Source of the DNA: Dermacentor variabilis
Lineage: Eukaryota > Arthropoda > Arachnida > Ixodida > Ixodidae
NCBI RefSeq assembly: GCF_050947875.1
Contig: NC_134577.1
Coordinates: 69,568,639 to 69,632,638, forward strand
DNA length: 64,000 nt
Direction: 5' to 3'
Under the pieces are notes generated by a model. The model was not told the origin of the DNA, made no database searches, and saw only the letters and a program-made list of their open reading frames with translations. Positions 1 to 14,400 of the stretch are shown piece by piece. Numbering within the stretch: the first letter of the stretch is position 1; each line of letters starts with the position of its first letter. The position numbers and the translations under genes were made by a program.

Positions 1-49
1 CAAAGCGAATTACCAGTTTTACAAACTTCGTTATATCGAGGTATAACTG
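1..49 (+). mobile_element. Right end of a pogo-like non-autonomous element (truncated by window edge)
   Basis: The sequence cttcgttatatcgaggtata followed by ACTG and TA at 50-51 is the complement of the CAGTTATACCTCG-type terminal repeat used by the other TA-flanked elements here. Only the end is in the window, so the assignment is by resemblance. Confidence 0.45.
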
Positions 50-198
50 TAGCTAGTGGCCCAAGCTGATAGACAACTTGGGTCACTGGACCGGCGTAAG
101 AGGCTGTAGGTAGAGATGCTAGAAGTGTCTGAAGCAGGCAAAGAGTGCGTCGCCTTAAAGAGCCCAACTTTGAGCACTACGTGATGTGCACATTGCAG

Positions 199-415
199 CC
201 TGGTTCTGCGAGCTGCCCTGCGTGCGTGACTTTGTGCTGGACGTGCTCCTGGGCTGCGGCAGCGAGGAAGTGCGGTGCGCGGCGCGCGATGGTCTGCACC
301 GGCTGAGCCGCACAGTTGGCCAGACGCCCCTGAGGCCGTTCCTGCTGCAGCTGCTGCTCAAGGCACACCTGCCACTGTGGGTGCCGTCAAGCTACACCCG
401 GGGCTCCAACCAGAG
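199..415 (+). CDS. USP24: USP24 exon A (first in window), helical region upstream of catalytic domain
   Basis: The reading frame WFCELPCVRDFVLDVLLG starts after an acceptor (gcattgcag-like, AG at 197-198) and ends at donor GTGAGT at 416. The exon begins in codon phase 1 and ends in phase 2. It is GC-rich coding sequence inside AT-rich intron. The exact 5' edge is the less certain one because the preceding exon is outside the window. Confidence 0.8.
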
Positions 416-3400
416 GTGAGTCGTAGGGCGGGCGGGGGGGGGGGGCGCTGCTGCTGTCACAGTAAATTAATTCAGAGCCAGAGGAATTGCTGCAGTCTGT
501 TAACATTTCTGTGTGCAAGCATATTTTAATTTTTTGCTTGGTGTGTATTATTTTATTATTGTGTGATGTACTAGAAGATCATAATGGACTTCACAAAGTT
601 TAGTGGACACTGCCACTTTTGTGTAGAGTAGCTGACATGATGAACAAAGGCTAAAAAAGTATATATTAAAGAAACGTGCTCATCTCTTTGTTTTGGACGC
701 ATCACTCATACTCATGCACTGGATTTCATCACTGTTGCCAACAGCCAATCACAAAGCCAATTAGATTAAATTGTGAAGTTTAATATCCTGAAAAAGAGCA
801 CATTGGATTATAAGAGATGCCAGGTGTAGGTCTCCGGATTAATTTTGAACACCCGTGATTCATTAACATGAACCTAAAGCACAGAACACCAGCATTTTCG
901 CATTCCATACCCATCAAAATACGGCGGCCGCAACTGTGATTGAACCCGTGTATGTGTGCTCATTAGCAGAATGCCTGTGCGGTTTCAAGCACTCCGTAGA
1001 ACAAAGGACACATAACACACAGTAGTGCTGACAATCAAAAGGGTGCTTATCGCACCTTGATACAAGAATGCCAACTAGCCAAACTACACACAAAAAATGA
1101 AATGAATGGATCAAGAAGGTGTGACTCACCATGCAAGAATATGTAGCAAGTAGTGTTTCATCCCACGCTGAACACCTATGCCTGAGTCGTTCGCGGGTGC
1201 AGTCTCGCGAACGGAGGCACATTCTAGTTGGATCAAGAAGCCTTCCATGAGTCGGGCCCTCAGAGCACACCAAAAAGCGCATGTGCGATTAGTCTATGCA
1301 TGATGCTGTCCCCAAGCCAAAGAGGAGGAAGCGAGTTTACCTTGCACCCAACTCTCCACGCACCATCAGGTGTCGCTAGCATAGAAACACTTGTCCTATC
1401 TTGTGACTACGAGTCTCCTTCTACTGCGTGTGTGCTATGCAGGGAAGCCGGATTCCAAGAGAAGGGAGGGATGCGGGGAAGAACATAGGGGGACATGAGA
1501 GAGTCGAGCATCCCCACCTGTCATAACAGTATTGCAGGATAAAATTTCTATTACTACGGCAGAAGTAGTGCTGACTGCCTTACATACGCCACACTTGCTT
1601 ACAGTGCCATTTACACTACATGTCCCTGCATTGTCCTTGAGTGTGCTTCTGAAAGTTGGAGATATATTATTTTGCGATTGTTTGATGCTGCATTTCATTG
1701 GATTTCTCGCGCAGCCGTTTTATTTATGCACATAATGGGGCCGTGACTCCTGCAGGTTACTTGGGCAGTGCGTCGAGTACTTTGACCTTGCCTGCCGCCT
1801 CCTGGCCGACTCCAAAGGCAAGTCGTTACTAATCTTTCGTGCCATTATTTGCTGTTACTCATGTGCAATGTATTTCGTAACTTTCAACTGTTCTCTTTTG
1901 CTCTTAAATAAGCAGTTTGAAGAGAAATTGATTTTGTGCTAAATTTTGCAATAATTTCATGCTGCTGGCGAAATTTCACATGTAAAACACACTTAGCCAC
2001 TGAACGCCTAAGTTATGCAGGAAAGCCAGCCTTTCAGTAGGAATGGGCACGGGCTTGCGAACAGGTGCACTCTTTTGCAGGTTCCACCCGCAATCCTTAG
2101 CTTATTGCTTGACAGCAAATTTATGAGAAATTAATGTGGTATAGTAAGGCACAGGTTGGTGAGAACAGACAGCTAGCAGAAATCACTATTAAATTTTCCA
2201 AAGCTAACATGAGCCAAATACATATGTCATCTTTTAATGTAACAGCTTACTAGTTTGATTTTTTGCCAATGACAACGTAGTTGCAATGTTCCAACATGTT
2301 AACATAAACCAACTTGCTAATAAATGCATGTGCATATCATTATTCGATGAATAATGATATGCACATGCATATTCGATTCGATATTCGATGCTAAGTATTC
2401 ATATTCGATTCATGTCAGAAAATTTTGATATTCACACACCCCGAATTAAAATGGGACCAGCGATGCCATCTGTTTATTCAAATCTCCTCCCACCTGTCCT
2501 CTCTTGAAAGTTTTCTGAAGTGACAGAGGCAGCAACTCTACTACTGAACCTCGGCAGCAGCCATTGATGCAAGCTTGCGACTCTAACGCACACCCTGTGC
2601 TAGCTGTTGGAACTTTGTAGCTAACAATGCACAATGTGACGTTGCAGTGACGACAAGATTCAAGCAGAATCTCATTAACCCTCGCAGGTGACGCGCCCGT
2701 GGACATCGCACAGATGCTCGAAGACGAGATTGCCTGGCTGCACAGTTTCTCGCCGTCCGATAGCCCGCACGACCGCAACATGGACGCCACGCTTATGACA
2801 GGCCACTTCCACCTCGTCCGCACGCTGGTCGCCTGCAACGGCGACGAGCACAAGTCCGATGTCGGCAAGAGCCTCGTGCTCACCCTTCTCGAGTCATACC
2901 TGTTCCCGGCCTCGAGCCTCATCGAGAAGAGCGCCAAGGACGACACGCCAGAGCCCTCCATCAAGTCCAAGTGTGCGGTGGCAGAACCGCGCACCGCTGC
3001 CTTCAGTGTCCTCGTTGAACTCGCCCGATGCTGCTCTACCAACCTGGAGAGGATCGTCCAGTGGCTTGTGGACAAGCACCACCGGCTCAAGTCAGAGCTG
3101 GTCAAGGAGTTCGAGTACGAGCCGCTGATAGCAGGCCGTGCCGAGAGCGGCTACGTGGGTCTGAAGAATGCCGGTGCCACCTGCTACATGAACTCTGTGC
3201 TGCAGCAGCTGTTTATGCAACCAGGGCTTCAGGAGGCCGTGCTTGCCATTGATTCAGACAAAGTTGAGGAAGAAAGGTCAGTTGAGGCAGTGTCCTAGCT
3301 GTGAAACAACTCGCTGCAGCAGATGTGGTCGCTCATGATGAATTCCAGCATTGAAGTTGTTACAACTTTGCTTTGTATAGTTGACTTCTGTTAATTCGAC

Positions 3401-6400
3401 CCAGAAGGGACGAACAGAATTGAACGAATTATCCGGCGGTTCGAATTAAACGAGATGCAGAAAAACACCAAAAGGCTGATCCATTTGCAGTATTTGCCCG
3501 ATTCTAACATCTCCCTGAATGAAGCATGTGCCCACCTTCTATATATCCAAACTAGTAAACTAACATAGAAATGACATTAAAGCTCCAATACAATGTAGAA
3601 ATCTAACGTGCACGCCAATTTTTAGCAAGAATCATGTACTGTGGTGGCCGGTTTCCTAAAGTTAACATTGCCGCGCCTTTTCTTTTAAATGCGGAAGCAT
3701 TTCTATGCTAACGCAACGAGAAAACTGTCCGTCCCTCCGTCCATCCACCCCTTAAGACGACCGCTTTCAAGGTAGCGCTCGCAGCTGCAAGCGAATTAAC
3801 TTTCGTGCTGCCTATCGCTTCAGCGCCAATGAAACAGTGAGAACACAGCGCTCACGGAACTCTCAGCTCATGCCACACTAAGCCACTTTTGCAGATCACT
3901 TTCAACGCTTCTCTTCAACGCTAAGTAAGCCGCAAGAACACAGTGCGCGTACCTATCAGCAGCTGGCACTCTTTGTTGGCATCGCGGATCCCTTTCAAGG
4001 CACAGACCATACTACGATGCTTCCGATCGAGTACGTTTGGTCGCGGTTCATAACGGTTCGACGCGGATGGATAAGGCACTAAAAAGCAATAATGACTGTA
4101 ATGATTGGAATGTCTTCAGGCCACCTGGCACTGCCACGTGCAGTACTTTGCTTGTGTCAACATTGCTCCTTGCGGCGCCATCTGCACCAGTTCGTGTCAC
4201 CGCGATGCTGTCATTTCTACTTGCCGGATCAAGTTTCATAACATTGATAATGACACCGGGCTGTGAGGAGATGAGCAAGTGGCACAATGCCTTACGCATA
4301 CTTAGACAACTCCCAAAGAAGTTTCTGCGTTAATTTTTTTCTTTAAAGTCAGCTTCGCCGTTATACATCCAATTATATAGAAAAGCATGCAAACATTGCA
4401 ACGGCAGTTTTAGAAGGTTTTGTGTCCGGTTGCACCACGCAGGCAATTCTTGGCCCGATTTTCTTTAAAAAAAGGCACGCGTTAGAATCTGGTTAATACC
4501 ATAATCAAATATTGTGAGCTACGATTATTGCTTGAAAATATTCCTAGGGCGAGCTGAATATAAGCGTTTTCAACGAGAGATTACATGTTCTCAGCGCCTT
4601 CACTGTCCCCTAAGCTCCGCCAAGACAGACGCTACCACTAAAGGGGCCAGTATCGCAGTTGCCATAGTGTTAAGGTGCATGCGTGCTGACTAGTCAAGTT
4701 TGAATTATCCTATGAAGGCAAATTTTAGTATCTATATAATGAAAGCTTGGACCCATAGAAATTCATAAGCACTGGCTGGGACCTCCAGTTGGGATCTAAT
4801 TAACCCAAAAGGCTAATCGAAATGAGTGGCAATAATTGAAGTTTACTGTATAACGAAGTCAGTAAAATCTATAATTTGCTTCGCTTTATCGAACTTTTGT
4901 TAGATTGAAAGTCTACCTTTTATGCAAATAAGAACAGTCGCCAATGGATTTTTCTTGCACGAAAGAGGCCGCAACACCTTCCGAATCATTGGGTAATCGG
5001 AAAAAAGTAAATTTGAGTGCAAAAACAAATTCGTTTTGTTGAATTTGAGAGTTGGCAACGAAAGGTACGGTTCCATGCCGTGTTTGTGATATCTTCACAT
5101 TGTTGGTAGGAAGAGAAGCCAGCCACCCTGGCCACGCTTTTGTGTCCACTCCACCCCTGCGCCTGGTGGTGTCACCCCGAGTGCGACGACACTATCAGGA
5201 AAAGTGCCGGCAGCTGGGAGCGAATGCTTGATCTGCCTCTCGCTTCAGGGCGTCTCCAAAACTCTAGGTTAGGCATACTCCAATACTGAATGCACGGGAA
5301 GGCAGCGGTCATGATGCCATGCCATCTCGGCACGCCCACTCCTGGCACAAGCGGCAGGTTACCTCTAAATCAGGGTTCTCTAGCTGTGTGCATGTTCAGC
5401 CACACAGACGACCGTGCACTGTGGCACGGCCACGCTAGAAAAGGAGCCGGGCACCAACCTGCCTCCCCCCCCCCCCCCCCAAACTTCCTCCCCTCGCGCG
5501 TGCTTGATTGCGTTACCATGAGCTTGTTCCCACCCCCCCCACCCCCTATTTCTTCTTGCGTGCGCAGCAAGATGGCGCTCATCAAGCCACTATTCTTCTA
5601 TGTTCACCTTCGCACGCTTTCACTCGAACCCATAGCATACGGCTAGGATGTTATTGCACTTGGGACTTTATACGGAATGTGATGCTGCTCCGCTTCAGGG
5701 GTCGCCCCTGGTCGTACAGCATGCAATTTCAAAGATGCGTTCGCAAGCACCCATTTGTAATTCAACCATTTGACCATTTGTGCCTGCAGAATTTTCCATT
5801 TAGTGTCTCGGTATTGCTTCGCGGTGGCAGTGAAATTTTGTTACATTGAAATTGGGTACAAGTACACACCTCTTTATATTGAGCTTCTAAATACATGGCG
5901 TAATATGGACAAGAAGTTGTAAAAAGTTAAATATGTTATTATATCAAGAATTTTAGTATAGAAAGTTAGTTATAGCGAAGTTTAACTGTGTCTGCAACCT
6001 ATTACGTACACAAAATGAAGTATAGCAGGCACAATCTTGTGTAACCAAATGCAGCTGTGCCAAATTCTTTTTCAATTTTCACACTGTTCATTGTAACAAG
6101 GTTCAACTGCAATCAGGCACCAATCAGTTGTGCTCTTTGAAAATGTAGTTTCACTGCATTTCACCACCACAACCAACAACATAGTGCACGCTCTTACTGC
6201 CTTTAATGGGCAATTACCAACTCACCTCTGCTCTCTGCTGTCACCTCCTTGAGCAGGGCCAGTAATTTGCATCGGGCGTCTTTGCTTGAAACACTAGCAA
6301 CCAGCAGTTGCCCTGTTGGTTAAGTAAGCTGTGCATTATGCTCGTGTGCTAGAAGCAGTGTGGGTGCAATGACAGCTCAGTGCACGAACCCTCATACAAA

Positions 6401-9400
6401 AGGAGAGCACACTTTGCTCGCAAACACCACTGCACATGTGTACATTGCACGGGATGACCGGCACCACACCATGGCAGGCGCACCGTGCTTAAAAAAAGTA
6501 GCGCTGGTTCTTGTTCATTATATCATTGGGCACTCTGTAGCAATGCTACCTACCGAAGTTTCAAAATGCTATTACACAGTCATGTGAAAAAGCCAAACTT
6601 TCTTTTTAACTGCCTTGATATAAGGGTGACATATGGGTGTACTATATGATTTTTTTAACTGCCCTGACAATGTGGGTGTCGTGCGCTGCTGGGTGCAGCC
6701 TGCTGTTCCAGACGCAGTCGGTGTTTGGCCACCTGCTCGAGTCCCAGATGGAGTACCACGTGCCGGAGCAGTTCTGGCAGTGCTTCCGGCTGTGGGGCGC
6801 GCCGGTCAACGTGCGGGAGCAGCAGGACGCCTTCGAGTTCTTCAACCACCTGCTGGACCAGGTGGACGAGTACCTCCTCAAGATCGGCTGCGACCCCGTG
6901 TTCAAGCCTTTCTACGAGGGAACCTTCTCCGACCAGAAGATATGCCAGGGCTGCCCCCACAGGTAGGGGATGTCCTTGATGTGGGGCTGTCTCGGAGCGG
7001 TGCGGATTGCGGAATTGTACCTCGTCTTCCTGATTGATGGCGTTGCACGCTGGGTCATGTCATGTCATGCTTGCTGCACATGCGAACATTCTCGAATGTA
7101 GAACCTCATAGTTGCAATGCAAAGTTGTGTAAAGGTTGTATAGTGGATTTATTTATTTATTTATTTACTTATTTATTTATTTATTTATTTATTTATTTTA
7201 TTTTATTTACATCATAACCACAGCACCTCGTGGCATTACAGTGGGATGGAAGGAATGAAGAACAAAACACACCAAACATACAGGGTGGTAGCAGTTATCG
7301 AGAGCAGCAAGCAAAATACCTATTTACACAAAAAGCAGTGATATAAAGAAATCCTTATAAACAAAACATCAAAATCGGCGAATATTCCGAGAAGCTTAGG
7401 TGATTATACAAAAGAAATGTGCCATTCCTTAAGCCTGGTTGCTCGCCTCTGTTTCATGATCGCTTTGTTGCGTACGGACGTAAAGAAGTGACCAGGTTAA
7501 TCATCGAATCCACTACAATAGATAAGTTTGGCCAAGAGTGCATTAGCACTTCTTTGCTACCTTTAACGAGAAAAGAATTGGCATCTCTTGCTGGCTTTAA
7601 TTTGTGCATGCTTGTTATTAGTCTTGGTTATGGAAACCCAGGATTCAGCTACTAATAAGCCATTGTTGAAAGCGGCACTTGTGTGTGTGTGTGTGTCTCA
7701 GCTTCTGCCTGTTTTGTCCCAAGTTTCTACACGAACCACTAGAAAAGACTTTCACATGCGTGTGCGTGTTTATTTGCGGGATGCACACACCAGCTTTAGT
7801 CTATTGTGTGGCAAGTCACGGTGCCTCGTTTTCACCGCTTGCTCACTGTTCGGTTTTGTTGTTCTGCTTCTGGAATCACATGACTTCGCAGGTCAGCCAA
7901 GACTGCCCAGGATTCGGCACTAAATGCCTCTCATTTCTTTGTGTGTCTTCTCACACCACCTAACATAGGCACTTCTTGAAAAAGTGCTATTTAGTGTCAC
8001 TGTAGAAAAGCCTTTTTACAGGAACTGTTTATCAGAAAATGTGAAAGTAATACATTATAAGTTTCGGACAAATCCCACATGTTGTATGGCATGTTTGGCA
8101 TGATGCAGTACACAGTGTCTTAGTTTTTGAACATGGACGTGTCCAAGAGTTGCATTTCTAGTAAGCCTCTGCCCAGTGTTTCTTTCGCAATTTGGCAATT
8201 ATCGTAAACGCTATTGCATGTAGTCAAGCATAGGTTACTGGTGAGCGGAATTTTGTGTCTGTGTATGCGACTGTCTGGTCACAGATCGCAGTCACATGTA
8301 TCGTCATCCTCGATCACCAGCTGCTAGTCGTAAGCTGCTAAAAGAATTCGGAGTGATTTGACAGAGTGAGTGCACCTTTAAGCTGTCTTTTGGGAAATAA
8401 AATTGATTTGCAATGTATCTCAACCAGGTACGAACGTGAGGAGACCTTCCTGGCCCTCAATTTGCCGGTGAAGAGCCAGAGCCTAAAGGAGTCCCTGGAC
8501 CAGTTTGTCAAGGGCGAGCTCCTCGAAGGGGACAACGCCTACCTGTGCGAGAAGTGCGGCCAGAAGGTCAGCATGTGGGCCTGTTAAGTACTGCCGACGA
8601 CCTTGGTCTCGAATGTTCTGTCCAAGAGCAATGAGTGCAAGCTCGTTTTTGCAGTATGTAGGTTTTGTAAGGAAAGAGGAGAATGATGCCATGAGTGTTT
8701 CGTGGTTTGTTAGCTGTTGTAGCCTAGAGAAGCAGTGACTTCGAATTTCAAGCATGAAGTGCTAATATGACTCAGTTTCCGTACCGACAGGTGCCTTCAG
8801 CCCAATACTGATGGCAAACGTAGTTCTATGATAGACAGAGCAATGAGGTTGGTGTTGTATATGTGGTTTCGGTTCCGGTTTGGAGATCACCTGCCGCCAG
8901 AGGCACCAGTGTCGCTATGTGTATATATATGACTGTATGTGGCAATAAACTGGGGATTGTTTGGTTGCTAGCAGTTCGTGTACTTGGACAGTTGGTCTTA
9001 CTGGATTTCTTGACAATGCAGAAGATAGAAAAAAATATTTCTGGAATAATAAATAAGATTTCTTACAAAATAAATAAAATAATAAATAAAAGATTCTTTT
9101 ATAAAATCATAACAAAGTAACAAAAATGGGCCTTATATTAAAAATTAGCTCATAGAAGTACATATAGCTAGCAGCTTTCAGCACCATAACTTGAAGAATA
9201 AACATTTTTAAAAATGTTCAGTCAAATACCCATTAACGGCAAGCTATGGCTATCTTTTCTTTTTTTTTCCTTAACTGGCAATCTCGTGAACAGCGCAACA
9301 CGGTCAAGCGGACATGCATCAAGCGATTGCCCCAGGTGCTGGTCATTCAACTGAAACGGTTCGGCTTCGATTGGGAGGCTAACCGGGCTGTCAAGTTTGA

Positions 9401-11408
9401 CTACCACTTCAAGGTGTGTAGTCCTTATTTCAGCTCTTTATGGTGTCTCATAGGCTTTATTTTTCTCGTGTTACCCTTTCTTGTATGCTGATCAACAGTA
9501 GTTGAAGAAAGAATGTTGCTGGAGCCAACGTTTCGACAAGTGAACTTTTCTTCGTCAAGGCAGCAACTGCCTTCCTTAGCAACGTTTTCATGTGCACGTT
9601 GCTCACTCTCTCCTACTCTCAATGGATGAGGAAGAGGAGAGTAAAGTGAGGGAAGCCAGAAGTGTTTAAAGGGAGGGGAGGGGGTTAATTCTGATAGTGA
9701 GGGAACGGGTAGGGTTACTGCAGGACGGAAAGGATTTACACGTTTGAGTAGTCATTGTTAATTCTGTTAATCTAGCCTAGTTTGTCCAGGAAGCAGGAAC
9801 TAAGCAGGTACACAGTTTGGGAATTTGAAAAAGGAGCACTAAAAGAGAGAGTTGGGGAGGTTTGAAGAAACTGAGCTGTACCAGTGTCTGTTGGTTTAGA
9901 GTCATCATCATCATCAGCTCATTTTTATGGCAACTGTGGTAGAGTAAGTAGCGCAAATGGTAAATGAAAGCAAAGACTGTGAATACACATGTTGTCGAAG
10001 CCTGAATAGAAGAGAAAACAGATTGTCCGAATTGAAGACATATAGTGTTGAAGACAAGAATTGAAGTAGAGGAAAATATGGGTTCCCCGACAACTATCCC
10101 CCGTTGGCGGATAGTCGTCCTTCTGTCCACTTTCTTTTTTCTTGTTATTTCTACATTAAAACCACAGTTAATTTACCCTATGCTTTCCTTGGCTTCATTG
10201 TTTGCTGGCTTCATATGGTTGTAACAAAAGAAATTCAAGCTACTCGGTCCCGCCCTCCCCCTTCTACTTGCTGAATCTAAAGCGTGCTTTTCCTGTGTAG
10301 TAGCACCTCCATTCTGGTCTGTGCAAACCTCTTTGGAGACCCTGCTCTCGAACTCTTCGTGGTGCAGTTCCCGTGGTCCCTGGACATGTCCCCGTACACT
10401 CTCCACGGGGTCATGGAGCAGGAAGGCCGCTCGGCAGGTGGAGGTGACCCCCTGGACGAAGTATTCAGGCGGCCTCCGCCAGCAGTGTACGACCTGGCCG
10501 GGGTCGTGGTGCACAATGGTCAGGCCAGTGCTGGTCACTACTACTCGTACATCCGGGAGCGCAGGTGAGCAAATTGTGCTCTCTCTCTCACTCTCTGTTT
10601 TCCTTCGTGCTTATTTTTGAGCAATGCTTATTTATGCGCGTGCAAGCTGCATTCAGGCCTCCATTAGTATAAACTTACCGCAATCTTTGAAGAATGCCAA
10701 TGCCTTGATACGTAGCTCAGTGGCTGTGGCATTCTGCCCCGTAGTCGATGAGTTGCTTTCAGATTTTGAGCCCAGTAATTTGATTAATTATTGCAAAATT
10801 GTGAAATAAGAGACTCTGCTAGCTTCCACTCAGTTGATTAAAGGATAACATTTATTGCACTGTTAAAACAATGGCAGTGTCAACCAGAAAGGCTCTCTGG
10901 TTTGCACTTTCGTCTGCAACACAGTGGAGTTTTGGTTGCGAATGCATCCGTTTTCTTCTTTGTTACATCCTAGGAGTGACCCGAGGTACGTGGCTCGCAA
11001 GAACACCTGGTACAAGTTCAACGACACGACGGTGGAACAGTTTGACCTGAACGACTCGACACTCGAGACTGAGTGCTTTGGCGGCACATACAAGGCCAAG
11101 GTTTCGGACTCGGGTGAGTACTGCTGTCACCACCTAAGTCTAGCTGGTTTTGTACAGTGTCCAAATCAGGGATGCAGGAGGCACTTCTCATATCTCAGAT
11201 TTGTTTTGTCATGCTATGCAGCTGTTAATTTTTGTGTTTTTTGCATTCAATAGCTGTAGACCTGTCAGCAGTTTTCCTTTTGTACTACCCCTCTTCTTTG
11301 TATGTTTAGCACTGCTGCCAGTTGTTTTAGTTGTGCTTTTTTAAGACTATCCATATCTGGGGTAGGGGGCAAAGGCCCAGTCTGCCCACAAGGTCAAATA
11401 AATATTTG

Positions 11409-11462
<54 letters not shown>

Positions 11463-14400
11463 ATGGTGAATTGCAGCATACTGTTATTAGTGCAATGTGT
11501 GCAATCAATGCACTCTGGCCATAGTTACCAGCAGGTCTGAAACTTGTTGGTTAAAAAAAGATTAGGAAGCCAAGGACTGCACAATAAGGAATGAAATGAA
11601 AAATAGAAAATGGAAGACAGTGGTGTGGCTCTGAGAGCCAACAGGCGGTAGGGGTAGCTTGTGATCTAGTCAATATTAAGAAATGGAGCTGAGCATCATT
11701 GTAACGTGTAGAGGGCGTAACTGGGGATCTGTTAGAATTTGCAGAGAATTAGTCACCCTGAAGACAGTGGCAAATTTGCAGGAAGAAAATAGTCGGCTAA
11801 AATAGGACACGTAATTGGAGATTGCTTGGAGAGATCTTTGCCCTGCAGTGGTCGTAAAATAGGCTTATGACGGTTGCAGTGATAACAAATTCAAGGATGT
11901 GCTCCTTAGTTGTAAGCTGCACTACACACGTTGCCTGTTGGCCTTATTTTTTGTTCTTTTCTTTTTCTTCTACTGCTAGCCTCGTGTTATCCTGAGACTC
12001 GGCAGCGCCACTGGAACGCCTACTTGCTTTTCTATGAAAAGCAAGAGGACTCGCGAACGCCTCGCACACCCCACAAGACGCCCGGACGATTCTCGTTTCG
12101 CAGGGACCCCAAGGACACGACTCCAGTCAAGTGCGTAGCACCGATACTTTTATACTGCAATGCAAGTTGTAGTTGGAACTGCCGTGCAAGCTGTAGCTGC
12201 ACTGAATATGTCATTAGAAAAAAGTGTTATCATGTCCAAGCTCAAATGTATCTCTGCATTAATTTCTGTGACTCTTTAGAATGATCTTTGTCAGTATAAT
12301 GTACTGCAGGTTTCATACACCTTGAATTCCTTGAATAATCTTGGATTGGGAAAATTACATTTAAGGGCCCTTAGAACTTCTTGAAGATGAATGTGCTCCC
12401 CAAATTCCCATGAAAACTGGGGTTGGGGGTGGCTTTCAAGCATTGAAAGTACATAACCCTCTGCATCGAAGCCATGCCATGAACTGGACCTGTCTATCTT
12501 TCCTTGATATTTTCTTTTGAGAATTTTGCGAAGCGATGCAATGCGTGAGATCCACAGCCACCAATGGCAGAATTGCTTAAGAGACACGTAGCAATAGAAA
12601 GATCGATTTAAGGTGCTATAGTAATTAATAATTGAGGCATGATAATTAGAGGATGCCAATTGTTGCAAATCAAAAGCTATAGCGGATGACTATGAACAGA
12701 TTTCAGATTGGATAACAGCACAGTAAATTGCATTCACATTCCGAATTTCATCAAGTTAGTTCACAAAATAACGAAGATAGCTTCCATTGCCCCTTAAGTT
12801 GCCATTGCTATGGTGGAGCTTGATCGAGTGATCAAGCTGTGCCATTTTTGTTGTTTTGCTAATTTGTTCACACGACAACCGTCATGGCTCTGTTTTTGGA
12901 GCCCTGGGCTTTAAAAAGGCATAACAGAAAGCAAGTTTCAGCCATTTGTTTCTAACACAACGAGTATTTTTGGTTGCAGCCATACACCACTAAACATCAT
13001 GCTAGAAGGGGATCATTACAATGGGAAAGTAAAATTTAAAAAGCCATCTGAAGATATTGAAACTTGTGTCCAACTTGGCAGCTTCTTAGCTGCAAGAAAT
13101 TGCAACTAGGAATTAGATTTCACTATTTTTTTGTCTATGTGCGTGAATAATGTTTGTTTCCCCCTCCTTGAATGTTGGCTATTAACATCCTTGAAATCCT
13201 TGAAACATCCTTGAATTTTGAGTCGAATGTTCTTAGAAACCCTGATAGCAATTCTGTTATTTTCCTTGTGGGATGGGAAACGGAGAGGAATGCCTCAAAT
13301 TACCATTTCCCTAGGCTAGACTTTTTATCAGTGAACAGATTGTGGAGCCTGTGAACGATTGCTACATTTGTGTGGAGACAAGGCCTGATTAATACCATGC
13401 TCATGATATTGTGCTGCCTTTGTTTGGTCCGAAGTAGCAGAGCACCTAGAAGAAACATGAATGGAAGGAAGCAGTATTCCTGCACATGGCCAAACTGCTG
13501 AAGTGTTCAACTGATTCAAGATACTCTACCATCATAAACCATCATAACTGCAATGCTTTGTGTTGCCTCTCCAGTCAGCTTGAGCACGCAGTAGCTTGGA
13601 TAACTACGGCCGCACGTTGACTGTATGTCACACTCCAGAGCTTAGGCACAGTTCAACTGACTCCAGGACACAGGACCAACATAAACATGATTCTGTGTAT
13701 GTGTCTGTGTATGCATGTGTTCATGTGCACATGTGTTGCCCTCTTACATCGTAGTGTCGGTTGCACTACACATATGCGCTCTGTGGTAGCTCGGTGTCTT
13801 ACACTGTCTGGGGCAGCTATTGGCAGTGAAAAGCCAGGAGGCAAAGACATGCCAATGAGCTCATAAATAAATAATGTTATTTATCAAGTTCCTCCTTTCT
13901 GTGTAGATTGCACACATTACCTGAAAGCACATTCTTTCACACTGATCGGTACCCGACGTTCAAACGGAGTAGGGGCGTTTGTAAATTACAAGAGAATGCT
14001 AGATCACTCCTTGTCAGTGCAAATTTTCCTCAGCGTGTGAAAGGCGCATTGTGCACAGATGTCCCTCTGCTCGCCGTCGAAACATTGATGAAAAATCTCA
14101 ACCACTGGGACAGCCTTCAAAATTTTGGCCCGACGAAATGACTCAAAACGAGGTGGTATATGTCCACGGTTACTTATCACGCCATTATTGGGACATTTTA
14201 CCTGACACGACTTTATCAGGACCCCTTGGCATCAGCTTACCAAGGTGACAGTGGGGGCACAAGCAGGTGCGGGGAACACCAATTCACATGACCAGAAATG
14301 ATTGGCAACAGAGTGTCTGGGGCGTTTTTTTTTTTTCATTGTCACTTGTTTATTAATTACATGAAGTAAAGACTTCTGTCATGTCCACAGGTCAGCAGTA

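Noticed and set aside
2446..3105. 219-codon minus-strand frame
   Set aside because: Antisense of the large USP24 exon at 2688-3276.
10284..10367. Extension of the USP24 exon G frame upstream to 10284
   Set aside because: The upstream part does not resemble USP24, and the acceptor at 10366-10367 joins in frame to the preceding exon.
12307..13244. Possible hAT-type element with CAGGTTTC and, reversed, CAGGGTTTCT ends
   Set aside because: The ends are weak and the 8-bp flanks (atgtactg and atagcaat) do not match.
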